The notes under the pieces are model-generated. The model was not told the DNA's origin and searched no databases. It saw nothing but the letters and a program-made list of their open reading frames with translations. A DNA stretch of 64,000 nt, taken from assembly GCF_030272615.1 (NCBI RefSeq), contig NC_081415.1, positions 191,174,270 to 191,238,269 of the forward strand, given 5' to 3'. Positions 34,110 to 46,440 of this stretch are shown here, one piece after another. Every line of letters starts with the position of its first letter. Position 1 is the stretch's first letter. This stretch comes from Cryptomeria japonica (lineage: Eukaryota; Streptophyta; Pinopsida; Cupressales; Cupressaceae). A program made the position numbers and the translations under genes.

Positions 34110-35653
34110 TGATAGTTCTGATACTTAATATAAGTACAGATCCAATAGCCAACAAGATGAGAGGGGGGGGTGAATCATACAAACTTAATCTTCCATAAAA
34201 ACATCAGATTCAACCTCGGTAACATATATTTCAATAATATAACCAAAACTGTTAAACATGCAAACTCAAAATCATATGAACATCATAAACCTCATAACAT
34301 CAAATTTAACGTGGAAACCCAAATACGGAAAAACCACTGTGGGATTTGAGACCCACTATGAAATATACTCTTCTAGAGTATGCTCGGTTAAAAGAAAATC
34401 CTGTTAAAGATTACAAACACATTGCTAGATGTGACCCGACTAAGGAATTTCCCTTAGATCTGTTAGGATCTTCACCTTGTTAGAAGTGACCTTGTTAAAG
34501 GATTTCAAACACTCAATCAGAATGTCACCTTGCTAGAGGGTTTTACAAATAAGACTATTAAGTCCACTTGGTTAAGAGATTTTCTATCACTTTCACAAAA
34601 TAACAGTAATAAAATCTCTCTACAGCTTCACATCTAAAATGCTAAAGTAGATTCTTATTTGTTCAATACAATCTAGACATATAACTAATCTTGTCTATCT
34701 GCTGGGCTTCTATACTCTGTTATTCAAACAGCTCTTCAAGCTTCTGTGCTCAGTAATCACTATGTAGCATCCTTGTGCATACACTTGCCTGCATACATTG
34801 TTTATCAACAATTTTCTATTTATAAACAATTAGGTAACCGCTTAATCTCCTTGATCACATTTCCCATGATCAATCATAGCCATCAAATCTTCAATCTTGT
34901 CCAGGTTCAATGCATCTTTCAATCTGAAAACATTTTACCCCGCCTTAGAACTTGCATATTAGTCGTGGAACTTGTGCCAAGGTATTGCAGTTCAATCTGA
35001 GCTATAGATCTTCATGCCGACTTTTCATTGCCTTAGATTCATTAACAAACTTCATTCACGGCTCACCAAGCATTGATAAGTTCCAGCTCATCAACTTCCT
35101 TCATTAAATAATGCATGTAAACATTTAATGCATTCTGTTATAGCTTGGTTACAACTCGGTAACAACTCGGTAAATACTAAACTTTACTCAGTAGACATTC
35201 CGCCTTCATTAACCGATAGCGATAACCTTAGGGTTTATCGACTGGGTTCCTTAGGCTTTACCGACTAGGTTCTTTGCTTGATAACATAGTATAGTATTAA
35301 CCTTTACATTTTACAACATATGTATGATGTTAAAACAATCTAAACATCATGATCTCATCATTGTCTGACTCGGTACTAGTTGCCCATTGAATATCTTATT
35401 CATCCCCTTATTCATCATATTCTTTCCTGTGTCTTTTATCGACATCTTTATAATCTTCATATTATACTTATCAAGATATGGCAACATCATACTGAATTAG
35501 AAAATCAATTTCTTGACATCAATGACAAAATAATAATATCAAGATAGTAAACATCTTTAATCAATTATATCCATAATCATCAACAACCTTCTCAGTATCC
35601 TTATGAAATGCCAACAATCTTTCATTGTCTGTTATAATGCAATATTGCCAACA
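34110..35653 (-). repeat. Copia2 3' LTR (left copy)
   Basis: 1,544 bp. A TATAAATAG box on the minus strand at 34824-34816 is kept in all three LTRs of this family. A poly-G run (GAGAGGGGGGGG near 34160) varies in length between copies. Confidence 0.93.
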
Positions 35654-35667
35654 ATATCCCCCTTTGG
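35654..35667 (-). other. Copia2 polypurine tract
   Basis: Minus strand CCAAAGGGGGATAT directly next to the 3' LTR. Confidence 0.85.
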
Positions 35668-36103
35668 TATTGATGGAAAAACCAATTGATTTGACCTTAA
35701 AAGATTTGAATTGTTGTGATTCTGAAATGCTGAAATGCTCTCCCCCATACATTAGACTTCTTCTGTTTTCAGTCTTCTTTCCAATCTGTAGTCTGCTCAG
35801 TTTTCTTTTAGTCTTCTCCCTTGATAGGTCTTCTTCCTCTTTATAGTAGTCTTCTCCCCCTTTGACAACAATGCCAAAAAGTAAAGAACTAAAACATAAT
35901 TACTTTCTATAAGAAGTTATTTCCTGCTGTTGTGTATCAACTGAGTCTCGGTCAGAGCATTTGTCTTCAATTTCTGTTCCCTGTAATATTTCCTATATTA
36001 TTTCCTGTACACCTTTAGAAAACATCCTAAAGTGTATAAATCAACATCAACTCCCAAAATATATTCATTAGAGTCATCGGATTGATGCTTTCACCGAACT
36101 CGG
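35668..36103 (-). other. Copia2 3' untranslated region
   Basis: Between the RNase H stop and the purine tract. It contains a second purine-rich segment (minus strand AAAGGGGGAGAAGAC, near 35860) and no gene. Confidence 0.6.
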
Positions 36104-36601
36104 TTAGTGAGTAGAAGATAGGGGTAGGACCCCTAACTTACTTCTGAGATATTCAAAGGTGTCCCTTGGTAGTGGTTTGGTGAAGATATCTGCTATTTGT
36201 TCCTTTGTGCTAACATACTCCAATACCACTTTCTTCTCTTGAGCTTCTTCTCTAAGATAATGATATTTGATAGATATGTGCTTTGTCTTAGAGTGCATAA
36301 CAGGATTCTTTGAAATATTAATGGCACTAGTATTGTCACAGAATATAGTTACTGGCTCGGTAACTTTCTCATTTATACCTTCCAACAGTTGTTTGATCCA
36401 TGCAATGTTGGTACAATTCAATGCTACAGCAATGTATTTAGCTTCTACTATTGACTGTGTAACACATCCTTGTTTCTTGCTAAGCCAACTCACTAGTCTT
36501 TCTCCTAAAAAGAAAGCTCCTCCACTTGTGCTTTTTATGTCATCAATGTTGCCTACCCAATCAGCATCAATATAAACTTTTAAATCAAAATCATTTCCTT
36601 T
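36104..36601 (-). pseudogene. pol: Copia2 RNase H
   Basis: The frame 36493-36104 carries the Copia RNase H end: GCVTQSIVEAKYIAVAL (relatives commonly have EAEY here), IFCDNTSAINISKNPVMHSK, TKHISIKYHYLRE and KEQIADIFTKPLPRDTFE. Upstream, from 36601, the same frame encodes the IDADWVG and KSTSGGAFFLGERLVSWLS parts after a TAG. It ends in a normal stop soon after the KL-GV-type terminus, the natural end of the Copia polyprotein. Confidence 0.9.
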
Positions 36602-37579
36602 CTAATATACTAAGCCATAATCCTCTGTGCCTTTCAAGTATCTAAAAATTCTTTTGATTGTTGTCATGTGTGTTTCCTTAGGATCTGGAGAGAATCTTGC
36701 AACTATACCTACTGCATGTGCTATATCTGGTCTGCTGTGAACAACATATTGTAGCTTTCCAATCATGGATCGGTAAAGTGTCTCATCAACAGATGTAGAT
36801 TCATCATTCTTTGATAACTTGTAGTTGGTAGTCATAGGAGTACTTACTGGTTTTGAATCCTCCATTCCAAATTTTTTCAAGATTTCCTTTATGTACTTGG
36901 ATTGAGTAATGAAAATCTCATTTTTCTTTTGCAGTATCTGTAAACCTATAAAATACTTTATCTCACTAATTAATGACATCTCAAATTCTTTTCTCATTTC
37001 ATTTCCAAATTTCTTGCATAAAGAGTCATTTCCACAAAATATAATATCATCGACAAATATGGCTGAGATCAGTATTCCATTTTCATCATTCTTCATGTAC
37101 ATGTTGTTGTTCTCACTTGTCCTTATAAAACCAATCTTAATCAAATAAGAGTGCAATCTTTCATACCATGCTCTTGGTGCTTGTTTCAAACCATATAAAG
37201 CTTTGTTCAATTTACATACCTGATCTTTATTCTTGTCTTCAACAAATCCTTCAGGTTGTTTAATGAAAACTTCTTCTTCTAATATTCCATTTAGAAATGC
37301 AGATTTGACATCCATTTGATATATCTTAAAATTTTTGAAAGCAGCATAGGCCAACAATGTTCTTACTCCTTCAAGTCTAGCAACAGGTGCAAAAGTTTCA
37401 CCATAATCAATTCCTTCTTCTTGAGAATAACCTTTGCAAACTAGTCTTGCTTTGTTTCAAATGACCTCTCCTTTTTCATTTAGCTTGTTTCTGAAAATCC
37501 ACTTTGTACCGATTACATTTTTGTCCTTCGGTCTTGGGATTAGTGTCCATGTGTCATTCTTCATGATTTGATCAATCTC
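36602..37579 (-). pseudogene. pol: Copia2 reverse transcriptase
   Basis: The main frame 37357-36602 has [37 protein letters not shown], the catalytic FVDDIIF, KPVSTPM and [14 protein letters not shown], all classic Copia reverse transcriptase motifs. The first conserved part (WTLIPRPKDKNVIGTKWIFR and [20 protein letters not shown]) lies upstream to 37579 in the same protein but contains an in-frame stop near 37460. The enzyme core is readable; the polyprotein is not. Confidence 0.93.
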
Positions 37580-38236
37580 TTATGTCATAGCATTTATCCA
37601 ATCTTCACTGTTAAATGCCTCTTTCACTATTCTTGGTTCAAATTCAAATATCAAACATGTGTTCTGTCTCAGTTTGTTCGTTGTCATCACTGGATCATCC
37701 TTGTCTCCTATAATCTGACTTGGTGCATGATGTCTTCTGACATACTTGGCTAATACAGGCTCGGTAGGCTCTGTATGATCTTCTTCATCACTCGGTAACT
37801 GGATAATTTCTTCATTTTCTTCAACAGTCTTCTCAGTAGGACTTCTCGGTTGAACATAGACAAATTCATCATAGTCTTCTGGTTCCTTGGAATTTCCTTC
37901 ATCATTTCTTTCTGCAAATTCATCAATTTTCACATTTGCACTTTCTACTATTTTGTTAGATGATTTGATCAGATATTTAAATGCTTTGTTTCTAGAAGAA
38001 TAACCTAGAAACATTCCTTCTTCACTTTTCTGATCAAATTTGCCATTTCTATCATCTTTATGAACATAGCATCTACTTACATTAAGTTTCTTATCATACC
38101 AGATTTCATATGGTGTCTTCAAAGTACCTTTCTTCAATTGAACTTGGTTCAAGGTGTAAACTGTTGTGCTTATTGCTTCTCTCCAAAATGTTTGTGGTGC
38201 CTTCTTTTCAATCATTAGTGTTCTATCACAATCCAC
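37580..38236 (-). pseudogene. pol: Copia2 integrase C-terminal and linker region
   Basis: 218 codons. It begins inside the integrase (APQTFWREAISTTVYTLNQ; TPYEIWYDKK), continues with EEGMFLGYSSRNKAFK and then a long acidic linker (EENEEIIQLPSDEEDHTEP) before the reverse transcriptase. It is separated from the catalytic core by a TAG at 38272-38270, where the family motif TPQQNG has glutamine. Confidence 0.88.
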
Positions 38237-38269
38237 AATAGATCTATTTCTTCTCTCAGCTATTCCATT

Positions 38270-38728
38270 CTACTGTGGAGTTCTCAGTGCAGAGACTTGT
38301 CTTTTAATACCATGATCATTACAAAATAAGTTGAACTCATCAGATGTGAACTCTCCTCCTCTATCTAATCTAAGATATTTTATTTTTCTTCCTATTTCAT
38401 TTTCAACTCTTGCCTTGTACCATTTAAACATTTGAAAAGCTTCTAATTTTTCTTTTAAAAACATTACTGACATCATCCTTGAATAGTCATCCACAAATAG
38501 TATGAAATATTTATCATCATAATAACTTTGAACTTTCATAGGACCACAAAGATCAGTGTGCACTAGATCTAAAATTCCTTTAGAAGTGTAAGACTTACTT
38601 GTAAAACTTGATCTTGTCATCTTACCCATCTGGCATCCTCGGCACATAGCATTCTCAGGTTTTTCAAGACTCGGTAGACCTCTTACTCGGTGCTTCTTAC
38701 TTATTTTGACTAGATTATCAAAATTTAC
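38270..38728 (-). pseudogene. pol: Copia2 integrase core
   Basis: The frame 38647-38270 shows the second half of the zinc-binding site (CRGCQMGKMTRSSF), the first catalytic segment HTDLCGPMKV, FVDDYSRM, and LRLDRGGEFTS with the second catalytic D (usually RSDRGGEF or RTDNGGEF). It stops in TPQ-TAG. Between 38728 and 38648 the histidine part is separated by a stop after HKRFC. It needs the upstream and downstream frames to be a complete integrase. Confidence 0.9.
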
Positions 38729-39754
38729 CTAACAAAACCTTTTATGCCATAACCAGGTATCATCTAACATTACATGCAAACACTTATTCTGAGTTGAGTC
38801 AAGGTGACATGTGTTACCTTTTGTTTGTGTCTCAGTAGTAGCTAACTTTCCATTTTTGTCATTAACTTTGACAATTCCCTTTTGAAATTCTATTCGGTAA
38901 CCTGTGTTGTTTAGTTGTGCTACACACAACAAATTGTATTTCAAACCTTCAACCCAATAAACATCATTGCATCTTGCATTATCAAGAAGTGTTATAGATC
39001 CTTTACCTCTCATCAAACATGGTACATCATTACCAAATCTAACATAGCCTCCATCATAATCTTCTAATATAACAAACTTGTGTTTATCTCCTATCATATG
39101 ATGTGAGCATCCACTATCTATAATCCAAGAATCATTAGTGTTTATGTGAGATATTAGGGCTTTTTCTTCATACCTCTCTTCATCTGATCCATCCTTGATA
39201 GCCACATAAACTAATTCCTCTATATCAGTCTCATCTGATTTATCATCGTTGGATTCCTCATTAGCTATTAGGCATGTCTTTCTATCTCTTCTTCTGAAGT
39301 CTCGGTGTCCTCTGTAATGATTATCTTTCTGTCTATCATCTTGGTAATATCTCTTTTCAGTAGAATCTTTGTTAGGACAGTTAGAAGCCATATGTCCTAT
39401 TTTATCACAATTGAAACATTTCAAAGGTAGTTTTCCTTTATACTTACCTTTGCCTCTCGATAACCTTTTGGCTAATAGTGCTTCAAACTCTTCTTGCTTT
39501 CTGATTTCCTCATATAATTTGTGTACTACCTCCATGTTCTTATGAAATCTTTCACTTGCTCCACTATGATCTCCTTCAGGGTACTTATACTTTCTTTCAT
39601 TGAAATCATTAGATTCATCAAGATGAAAAGAACTAAATGCAGATTCAACTTTATTTACCGAAGATCCACTGTTGTCAAAATTACTTAACTCAAATGCATG
39701 TAGCTTACCAATAGTAGCATCTAAAGAAACTGGCATATTAGGTACAGACCTCAA
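38729..39754 (-). pseudogene. gag-pol: Copia2 zinc knuckle, protease and pre-integrase region
   Basis: 341 codons. Zinc knuckle CFNCDKIGHMASNC at about residue 113, an acidic/basic linker with KTCLIANEES, then the aspartic protease with WIIDSGCSHHMIGDKHKF (DSG active site intact), YVRFGNDV and VEGLKYNLLCVAQL. The end, DTWLWHKRFC, is the conserved GAG-pre-integrase motif. The frame opens in the gag C-terminal part (KLHAFEL). Confidence 0.92.
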
Positions 39755-40268
39755 TTCATTGATTGCAGAGACTCAGATTGCATAAGCTAGTAGAAGGGTT
39801 CTTAACAACTTACTTGTTATATCCTTTTCTTCAATAGTTCCACCTGCTCCTTTGATTTGATTGACAATCTCCTTTAGTCTTGTACTGTACTAAGTTATGT
39901 TCTCACCTTCATTCATCCTCATAGATTCAAGTTGTCCTCTTAGACTATCTACTTTTTCTCTTTGAACATGTTCATCTCCTCCAGATAACTGATATGAGCT
40001 TATCCCACATTGCCTTTGCATCATTGTAGCCTTCTAGATCATTAAACTCTGAATCAGTCAATGCAGATGTTATTTCAATCATTGCTTGAATATATTCTTG
40101 CTTTGCCTTTATCTCTTCCATAGTCGATGGATAGGTGCTTGGTGTGAAAAAATCATTTTCCAGATAGTATACGACATATTCTCCAACTCTTGATAGATGT
40201 AGCTTCATCCTTTTCTGCCATGTAGAGAAACTTGACTTGTTCAGCTTCGGTGCATCCCTCTTATACAT
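39755..40268 (-). pseudogene. gag: Copia2 gag N-terminal part
   Basis: The frame 40268-39972 begins with ATG and has APKLNKSSFSTWQKRMKLHL, the typical start of a Copia capsid, then YIQAMIEITSALTDSEFNDL and NDAKAMWDKL. A break near 39975 and in-frame stops up to 39755 separate it from the zinc-knuckle frame. Its length, about 290 residues to the knuckle, is normal for the family. Confidence 0.85.
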
Positions 40269-40318
40269 CTTTGGATCTTTAACTCAAGTTCCGTCAAACT
40301 TTCCTTCCAGAGTCCAAA

Positions 40319-40330
40319 GCTCTAATACCA
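40319..40330 (-). other. Copia2 primer-binding site (initiator Met tRNA)
   Basis: Minus strand TGGTATTAGAGC, one mismatch to the standard site, two bases from the 5' LTR. Confidence 0.9.
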
Positions 40331-40332
40331 AT

Positions 40333-41883
40333 TGATAGTTCCGATACTTAATATAAGTACAGATCCAATAGCCAACAAGATGAGAGGGAGGGGGGGGGGT
40401 GAACCATACAAACTTAATCTTCCATAAAAACATCAGACTCAACCTCGGTAACATATATTTCAGTAATATAACCAAAATTGATAAACATGCAAACTCAAAA
40501 TCATATGAACATCATAAACCTCATAACACCAGATTTAACGTGGAAACCCAAATAGGGAAAAACCACTATGGGATTTCAGACCCACTAAGAAATATACTCT
40601 TCTAAAGTATGCTCGGTTAAAAGCAAATCCCATTAAAGATTACAAACACATTTCTAGATGTGACCCGGTTAAGGGATTTCCCTCAGATCTGTTAGGATCT
40701 TCACCTTGTTAGAAGTGACCTTGTTAAAGGATTTCAAACACTCAATCAGAATGTCACCTTGCTGGAGGGTTTTACAAATAAGATTGTTAAGTCCACTCGG
40801 TTAAGAGATTTTTTGTCACTTTCACAAAATAATAGTAATAAAATCTATCTGCAACTTCACATCTAAAATGCTAAAGAAGATTCTTATTTGTTCAATACAA
40901 TCTAGACATATAACTAATCTTATCTATCTACCGGGCTTTCTATACTCTATTATTCAAATAGGTCTTCAAGCTTCTGTGCTCAGTAATCACTATGTAGCAT
41001 CCCTGTGCATACACTTGCCCGCATACATTGTTTATCAATAGTTTTCTATTTATAAACAATTAGGTAACTGCTTAATCTCCTTGATCACATTTCCCATCAT
41101 CAATCATAGCCATCAAATCTTCAATCTTGTCTAGGTTCAATGCATCTTTTGATCTGAAAATGTTTTACCCCACCTTGGAACTTGCATATTAGTCTTGGAA
41201 CTTGTGCCAGGGTATTGCAGTTCAATCTGAGCTGTAGATCTTCATGCCGACTTTTCATTGCCTTAGATTTATTAACAAACTTCATTCAAGACTCACCAAT
41301 CATTGATCAGTTCCAGCTCATCAGCTTCCTTCATTAAATAATGCATGTAAACATTTAATGCATTCTATTATAGCTTGGTTACAACTCGGTAACAACTTGG
41401 TAAATACTAAACTTTACTCGGTAGACATTCCGCCTTCATTAACCGATAGTGATAACCTTAGCATTTACCGACTGGGTTCGTTAGGCTTTATCGACTAGGT
41501 TCTTTGCTTGATAACATAGTATAGTATTAACCTTTACATTTTACAACATATGTATGATGTTAAAACAATCTAAACATCATGATCTCATCATTGTCTGACT
41601 CGGTACTAGTTGCCCATTGAATATCTTATTCATCCCCTTATTCATCATATTCTTTCCTGTGTCTTTTACCGACATCTTTATAATCTTCATATCATACTTC
41701 TCAAGATATGGCAACATCATATTGAATTAGAAAATCAATTTCTTGACATCAATGACAAAATAATAATGTCAAGACAGTAAACGTCTTTAATCAGTTATAT
41801 CCATAATCATCAACAACCTTCTCAATATCCTTATGAAATGCCAACAATATTTCATTGTCTGTTATAATGCAATATTGCCAACA
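40333..41883 (-). repeat. Copia2 5' LTR (right copy)
   Basis: 1,551 bp, from TGATAGTTCC to GCCAACA on the plus strand. The TATA-like TATAAATAG is at 41054-41046 on the minus strand. Confidence 0.93.
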
Positions 41884-41942
41884 CTGAATATCAAGGAAGA
41901 TGATCTGGCACTAGAAGAGAATGTACCTAAAGAGAAGGCACT
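41884..41942 (+). pseudogene. gag: Copia1 gag remnant between Copia2 and solo LTR
   Basis: 59 bp of Copia1 with an open plus-strand frame rich in acidic and leucine residues (EDDLALEENVPKEKAL). It starts with the second copy of the Copia2 duplication (CTGAA) and ends with the first copy of the solo-LTR duplication (GCACT, 41938-41942). It links gag to the protease. Confidence 0.8.
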
Positions 41943-43477
41943 TGATAGTTTTGATACTTAACATAAGTACAGATCCAATAGCCAACAAGATGAGAGGGAG
42001 GGGGGTGAATCATACAAACTTAATCATCCATAAAAACATCAGATTCAACTTCGGTAACACATATATCAGTCATATAACCAAAAACTGTCAAACATGCAAA
42101 CTCAAAAGTATATGAACAATATAAACCTCATAACACCAAATTTAACGTGGAAACCCAAATAGGGAAAAACCACTATGGGATTTCAGACCCACTAAGAAAT
42201 ATACTCTTCTAGAGTATGCTCGGTTAAAAGTAAATCTTGTTAAAGATTACAAACACATTGCTAGATGTGACCCCGTTAAGGGATTTTCCTCAGATCTGTT
42301 AGGATCTTCACTTTGTTACAAGTGACCTTGTCAAAGGATTTCAAATACTCAATCAAAATGTCACCTTGCTAGAGGATTTACATAGAAGACTATTAAGTCC
42401 ACTCGGTTAAGAGATTTCCTATCACTTTCACAAAATAACATTAATAAAAACCTATCTGCAACTTCACATCTAAAATGCTAAAGCAGATTCCTATTTGTTC
42501 AATACAATCTAGACATAGAACTAATATTGTCTATCTGTTGGGCATCAATACTCTATTATTCTAACAGGTCTTCAAGCTTTTGTGCTCGGTAATTACTATG
42601 TAGCATCCCTGTGCATACACTTGCCCGCATTCATTGTTTATCAACAGTTTCCTATTTATAAACAATCTTCTAACTACTTAATCTCATTGATCACATTTCC
42701 CATGATCAATCATAGCCATCAAATCTTCAATCTTGTCCAAGTTCAATGTATCTTTCGATCTGAAAACATTTTACCCCGCCTTGGAACTTGCATATTCACC
42801 TTGGAACTTGTGTTAGGGTAATGCGGTTCAATCTGAGCTATAGATCTTCTTGCCGACTTTCCATTGCCTTAGATTCATTAACAAACTTACTTCCATGGCT
42901 TACCAATCATTGATCTGCTCAAGCTCATCAGCATCATTCATTAAATATCACATGTAAACATTTAATGCATTCTGTTATAGCTTGGTTACAACTCGGTGAA
43001 TACTAAACTTCACTCGGTAGACATTCTGTCTTCATTAACCAATAGCGATAACCTTAGGGTTTACCAACTAGGTTTCTTAGGGTTTACCGACTAGGTTCTT
43101 TGCTTGATAACATAGTATAGTATTAACCTTTACATTTTACAACATATGTATGATGTTTAAAACAATCTAAAACATCAAGATCTCATCATTGTCTGACTCA
43201 GTAGAGTTGCCCATTGAATAACTTATCCCCTTATTCATCATATTCTTTCCTGTGTCTTTACCGACTTCTTTATAATCTTCATATCATACTTCTCAAGATA
43301 TGGCAACATCATACTGAATTAGAAAATCAATTTCTTGACATCAATGACAAAATAATAATATCAAGATAGTAAAACATCTTTAATCAGTTATGTCCATAAT
43401 CATCAACAACCTTCTCAATATCCTTATTGAAATGTCAACAATCTTTCATTGTCTGTTATAATGCAATATTGCCAACA
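41943..43477 (-). mobile_element. Solo LTR of the Copia2 family
   Basis: 1,535 bp, clearly similar to both Copia2 LTRs from end to end but more diverged from either than they are from each other. It is flanked by an exact duplication GCACT (41938-41942 and 43478-43482), so it is an independent insertion that later lost its interior by recombination between its LTRs. The TATA-like site is at 42660-42652, minus strand. Confidence 0.92.
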
Positions 43478-44575
43478 GCACTTGCTACTAAAAATGAAGA
43501 CAAGGATGAATGGGTAATTGACAATGGTTGTTCACATCATATGACTAGATATAAAGGAAAGTTTCTATCTTTGCAAGAATTTGATGGTGGTCTAGTTAGA
43601 TTTGGAGATGAGAAGGCATGTATGATCAAAGGAAAATGAACTATATCACTGGATGGTAAGAACAATACTGACAATGTTTATTATGTTGAAGGTTTGAGGC
43701 ATAATCTTTTGAGTGTAGGTCAATTAGTAGATAATGGATTTCAATTACTATTCAAGGATGGGAAATACAAAATCATTAGCAAATCTAGCTTGGAGATTGC
43801 AATCGGTTCACAGACAAAAGGTAATATATTTCATTTGAACTTTGGTGAGAAGACATGTTTGATTACACAGATTGATGAGAATTGGCTATGGCATAAAAGG
43901 CTGTGTCATGTGAATTTTGATTACACTGGGAAGATCAGTTCAACTAAGGCAGTTAGGGATATACCTAAGATTATAAAGCCCTATAATCTGGTATGTAAAG
44001 AATGTCAAATGGGTAAACAGGTCAGAACCTCTTTTAGGAGTATACAAGATAAATCAAATTATTTTCTTGATCTTATTCATACTAATTTGTGTGGCCCTGC
44101 TAGAGTTAAAAATTTTCAAGGTGATAGATATTACATGCTAATAATTGATGATTATTATAGAATGATGTGGGTTACTTTTCTCAGAGAAAAAACTGAAGCG
44201 TTTGAAAAGTTTAAAATCTTTAAGGCTAAAGTGGAAATTGGGACAGGATTGAAGATTAAATGTTTGAGATCAGATCATGGTGGTGAATTCACATCCGGTG
44301 AGTTTAATAACTTTTGAGACAAGCATGGTATAAGAAGACAATTTTCTGCTCCCCAAACACCTCAGCAAAATGGAGTTGTGGAAAGGAAGAACATAACTAT
44401 CTTGGATGTTGCTAGAACAATGATGATGGAAGCTAGTCTACCTCATATCTACTGGAGAGAAGCAGTGAGAAAAACTATTTATACATTCAACAGAGTACAT
44501 ATCAATTGAGAAATCGATAAGACACCTTATGAATTATGGTTTGGCAATACACCTATAGTTAAGTATTTCAAAAAC
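43478..44575 (+). pseudogene. pol: Copia1 protease and integrase
   Basis: Protease signature EWVIDNGCSHHMT (DNG where DSG is usual) and LVRFGDEKACMIKG, then TGA at 43637-43639. The frame resumes with VEG-RHNLLSVGQL, pre-integrase NWLWHKRLCHVNF, zinc-binding CKECQMGKQVRTSF, HTNLCGPARV, DYYRMMWV and LRSDHGGEFTSGEF. A TGA at 44315-44317 follows, then APQTPQQNGVVERKN and ARTMMMEASLP with another stop near 44508. A frameshift near 44680 separates the linker. All integrase landmarks are present, but at least three nonsense codons make it inactive. Confidence 0.9.
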
Positions 44576-44576
44576 T

Positions 44577-45926
44577 TTGGTGGTAAATGTTATATCAGGA
44601 GAGATGATATTTTTGGGAAATTTGATCCTAGATGTGATGAAGGCACATTTCTTGGTTATTGAGAAGAAACCAGCAGTGGAAATGATTATATTCAAACCGG
44701 TAGCACCTTTACTAGAACAAAGAGTTGAACCAGTTACTCTGGTAGTATTAGAGAATTCTATAGTAACTGAAGAACAAGGAAGAGATACCAAAAGTCAGAA
44801 GACTCCTAGGTATGTGAGATTGAATCATTTAGAAGATCAGATCATTGGGGATAAGAGAAATGGAGTGATGATAAGAAGAAGACTGATAACTAATGAGGTA
44901 TGTTTAATTTCACAAGTTGAACTAGTATCAGTAATTGAGGCATGTAAAGATGAATATTGGATGAAAGCTATGGAAGAAGAATTAGATCAGATTGAGAAAA
45001 ATAACACATGGACCTTGGTTTTGTGGCCTAAAAATAAAAATGTTCTTGAAATTAAATGGGTTTTTAGGAATAAATTGAATGAGGATGGTCAAGTTATAAG
45101 GAATAAGGCTAGATTGGTTTGTAAAGGATATTCTTAGAAGGAACGAGTTGATTATGGAGAGACTTTTGCACCTGTAGCTAGGATTGAAGTTGTAAGATTA
45201 TTTCTTGCCTATGCTACTTATAAAAACTACAAGGATTATCAAATGAATGTTAAATGTGCATTTTTGAATGGGGATCTTGATGAGGAAGTTTATATTGAAC
45301 AACCTAATGGTTTTTCACTATCAGATATTACAGATATGGTTTGCAGGTTAAGGAAAGCTTTAAATATATTGAAGCAAACACCTAGAGCTTGGTATACAAG
45401 GTTGGATAAATATCTTTTGAAGCTTGGTTTTACTAAGGGCAGTGTTGACAATAATTTATATTATAAGATCATTGATGATGATATACTGATTATTGAAGTA
45501 TTTGTTGATGACATTATTTTTGGAGGTGAAGATAAGTTATGCATAGAATTTTCTAAGAGTATGCAGAAAGAATTTGAGATGTCTATGATTGGTGAGATGA
45601 AATTTTTCTTAGGTTTGTAGATTACTCAGATTGACAATGGTATTTTCATCTGTCAAACTAAATATGCTGAGGAATTGTTGAAGAAATTTGGTATGGGGGA
45701 TTCTAAACCAGTGAGTACTCCTATGGTTACAAGTGAGAAATTGACAAGAAAATATGTTTTTGCACTAGTAAATCCTACAAGATACAAATCTATGATTGGA
45801 GGTCTTCTTTATTTGAATCAAACTAGGCCTGACATTATGAATATTGTTTGTATTATTTCAAGATTTCAGAGTGATCCTAGAGAAAATCATGAGATGGTAG
45901 TGAAAAGGATTTTTAGATACTTGTAA
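44577..45926 (+). pseudogene. pol: Copia1 linker and reverse transcriptase
   Basis: Reading from about 44720, a linker with RYVRLNHLEDQIIGDK leads into NTWTLVLWPKNKNVLEIKW and RLVCKGYS, followed by TAG at 45135-45137 where relatives have glutamine. Then [45 protein letters not shown], the catalytic FVDDIIFGG, FFLGL followed by TAG at 45618-45620 (glutamine expected), KPVSTPMVTS and TRPDIMNIVCIISRF, ending in TAA at 45924-45926. Confidence 0.92.
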
Positions 45927-46440
45927 GGTACATCAAAATATGGCTTGTGGTACCCTAAGGATGATAACTTTATTTTATGTGCATATATAGATGTTGATTC
46001 GGCTAGAGATGTTGATGACCGGAAAAGTACTTCTGGTGGAGCTTTCTTTCTTGGAAAGAAGTTGGTTTCATGGATCAACAAGAACAATCATGTACTTCTT
46101 TATCTACTACTGAAGCTGAGTATGTTGTTGCTGCTACTAACTATACACAATTTTTATTGATGAAGCAAATGTTGAAGGATATAAGGGTGGATTGTAATGC
46201 ACTGGTAGTTATTCACTATGATAACTCTACTACTATCGATGTATCAAAGAATCCAGTATTTCATTCTAAAACAAAGCACATATCTATCAAGTATAAATTT
46301 TTGAAGGAAAAGGTGGAAGCAAATGAAGTTAGACTGGTTTATGTGAACACTAAAGAGCAGATTGCAGATTTTCACTAAACCTTTGTCCAAGGAATCATTT
46401 GAGAATCTGAGAGACAGATTGGGAGTTTTTGCCCCTCTGG
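45927..46440 (+). pseudogene. pol: Copia1 RNase H
   Basis: First frame: AYIDVDSARDVDDRKSTSGG, then FFLGKKLVSW. A frameshift near 46080 moves to STTEAEYVVAATNYTQFL, VIHYDNSTTIDVSKNP and HSKTKHISIKYKFLKEKV. A second shift near 46370 interrupts the DIFTKPL-like terminus (plus-strand sequence ACTAAACCTTTGTCCAAG). The polyprotein ends near 46440. Confidence 0.88.

Larger units (their letters stand above)
34110..41883 (-). mobile_element. Copia2: Ty1/Copia retrotransposon, antisense in Copia1
   Basis: LTRs 34110-35653 and 40333-41883, read on the minus strand from TGTTGGCAATATTGC to AACTATCA. A methionine tRNA site (TGGTATTAGAGC, 40330-40319) adjoins the right LTR and a purine tract (CCAAAGGGGGATAT, 35667-35654) the left. 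The flanks CTGGA (34105-34109) and CTGAA (41884-41888) are a target duplication with one mismatch. All Copia domains are present in order on the minus strand but interrupted by stops. LTRs differ by a few percent, so it is younger than Copia1. Confidence 0.92.
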
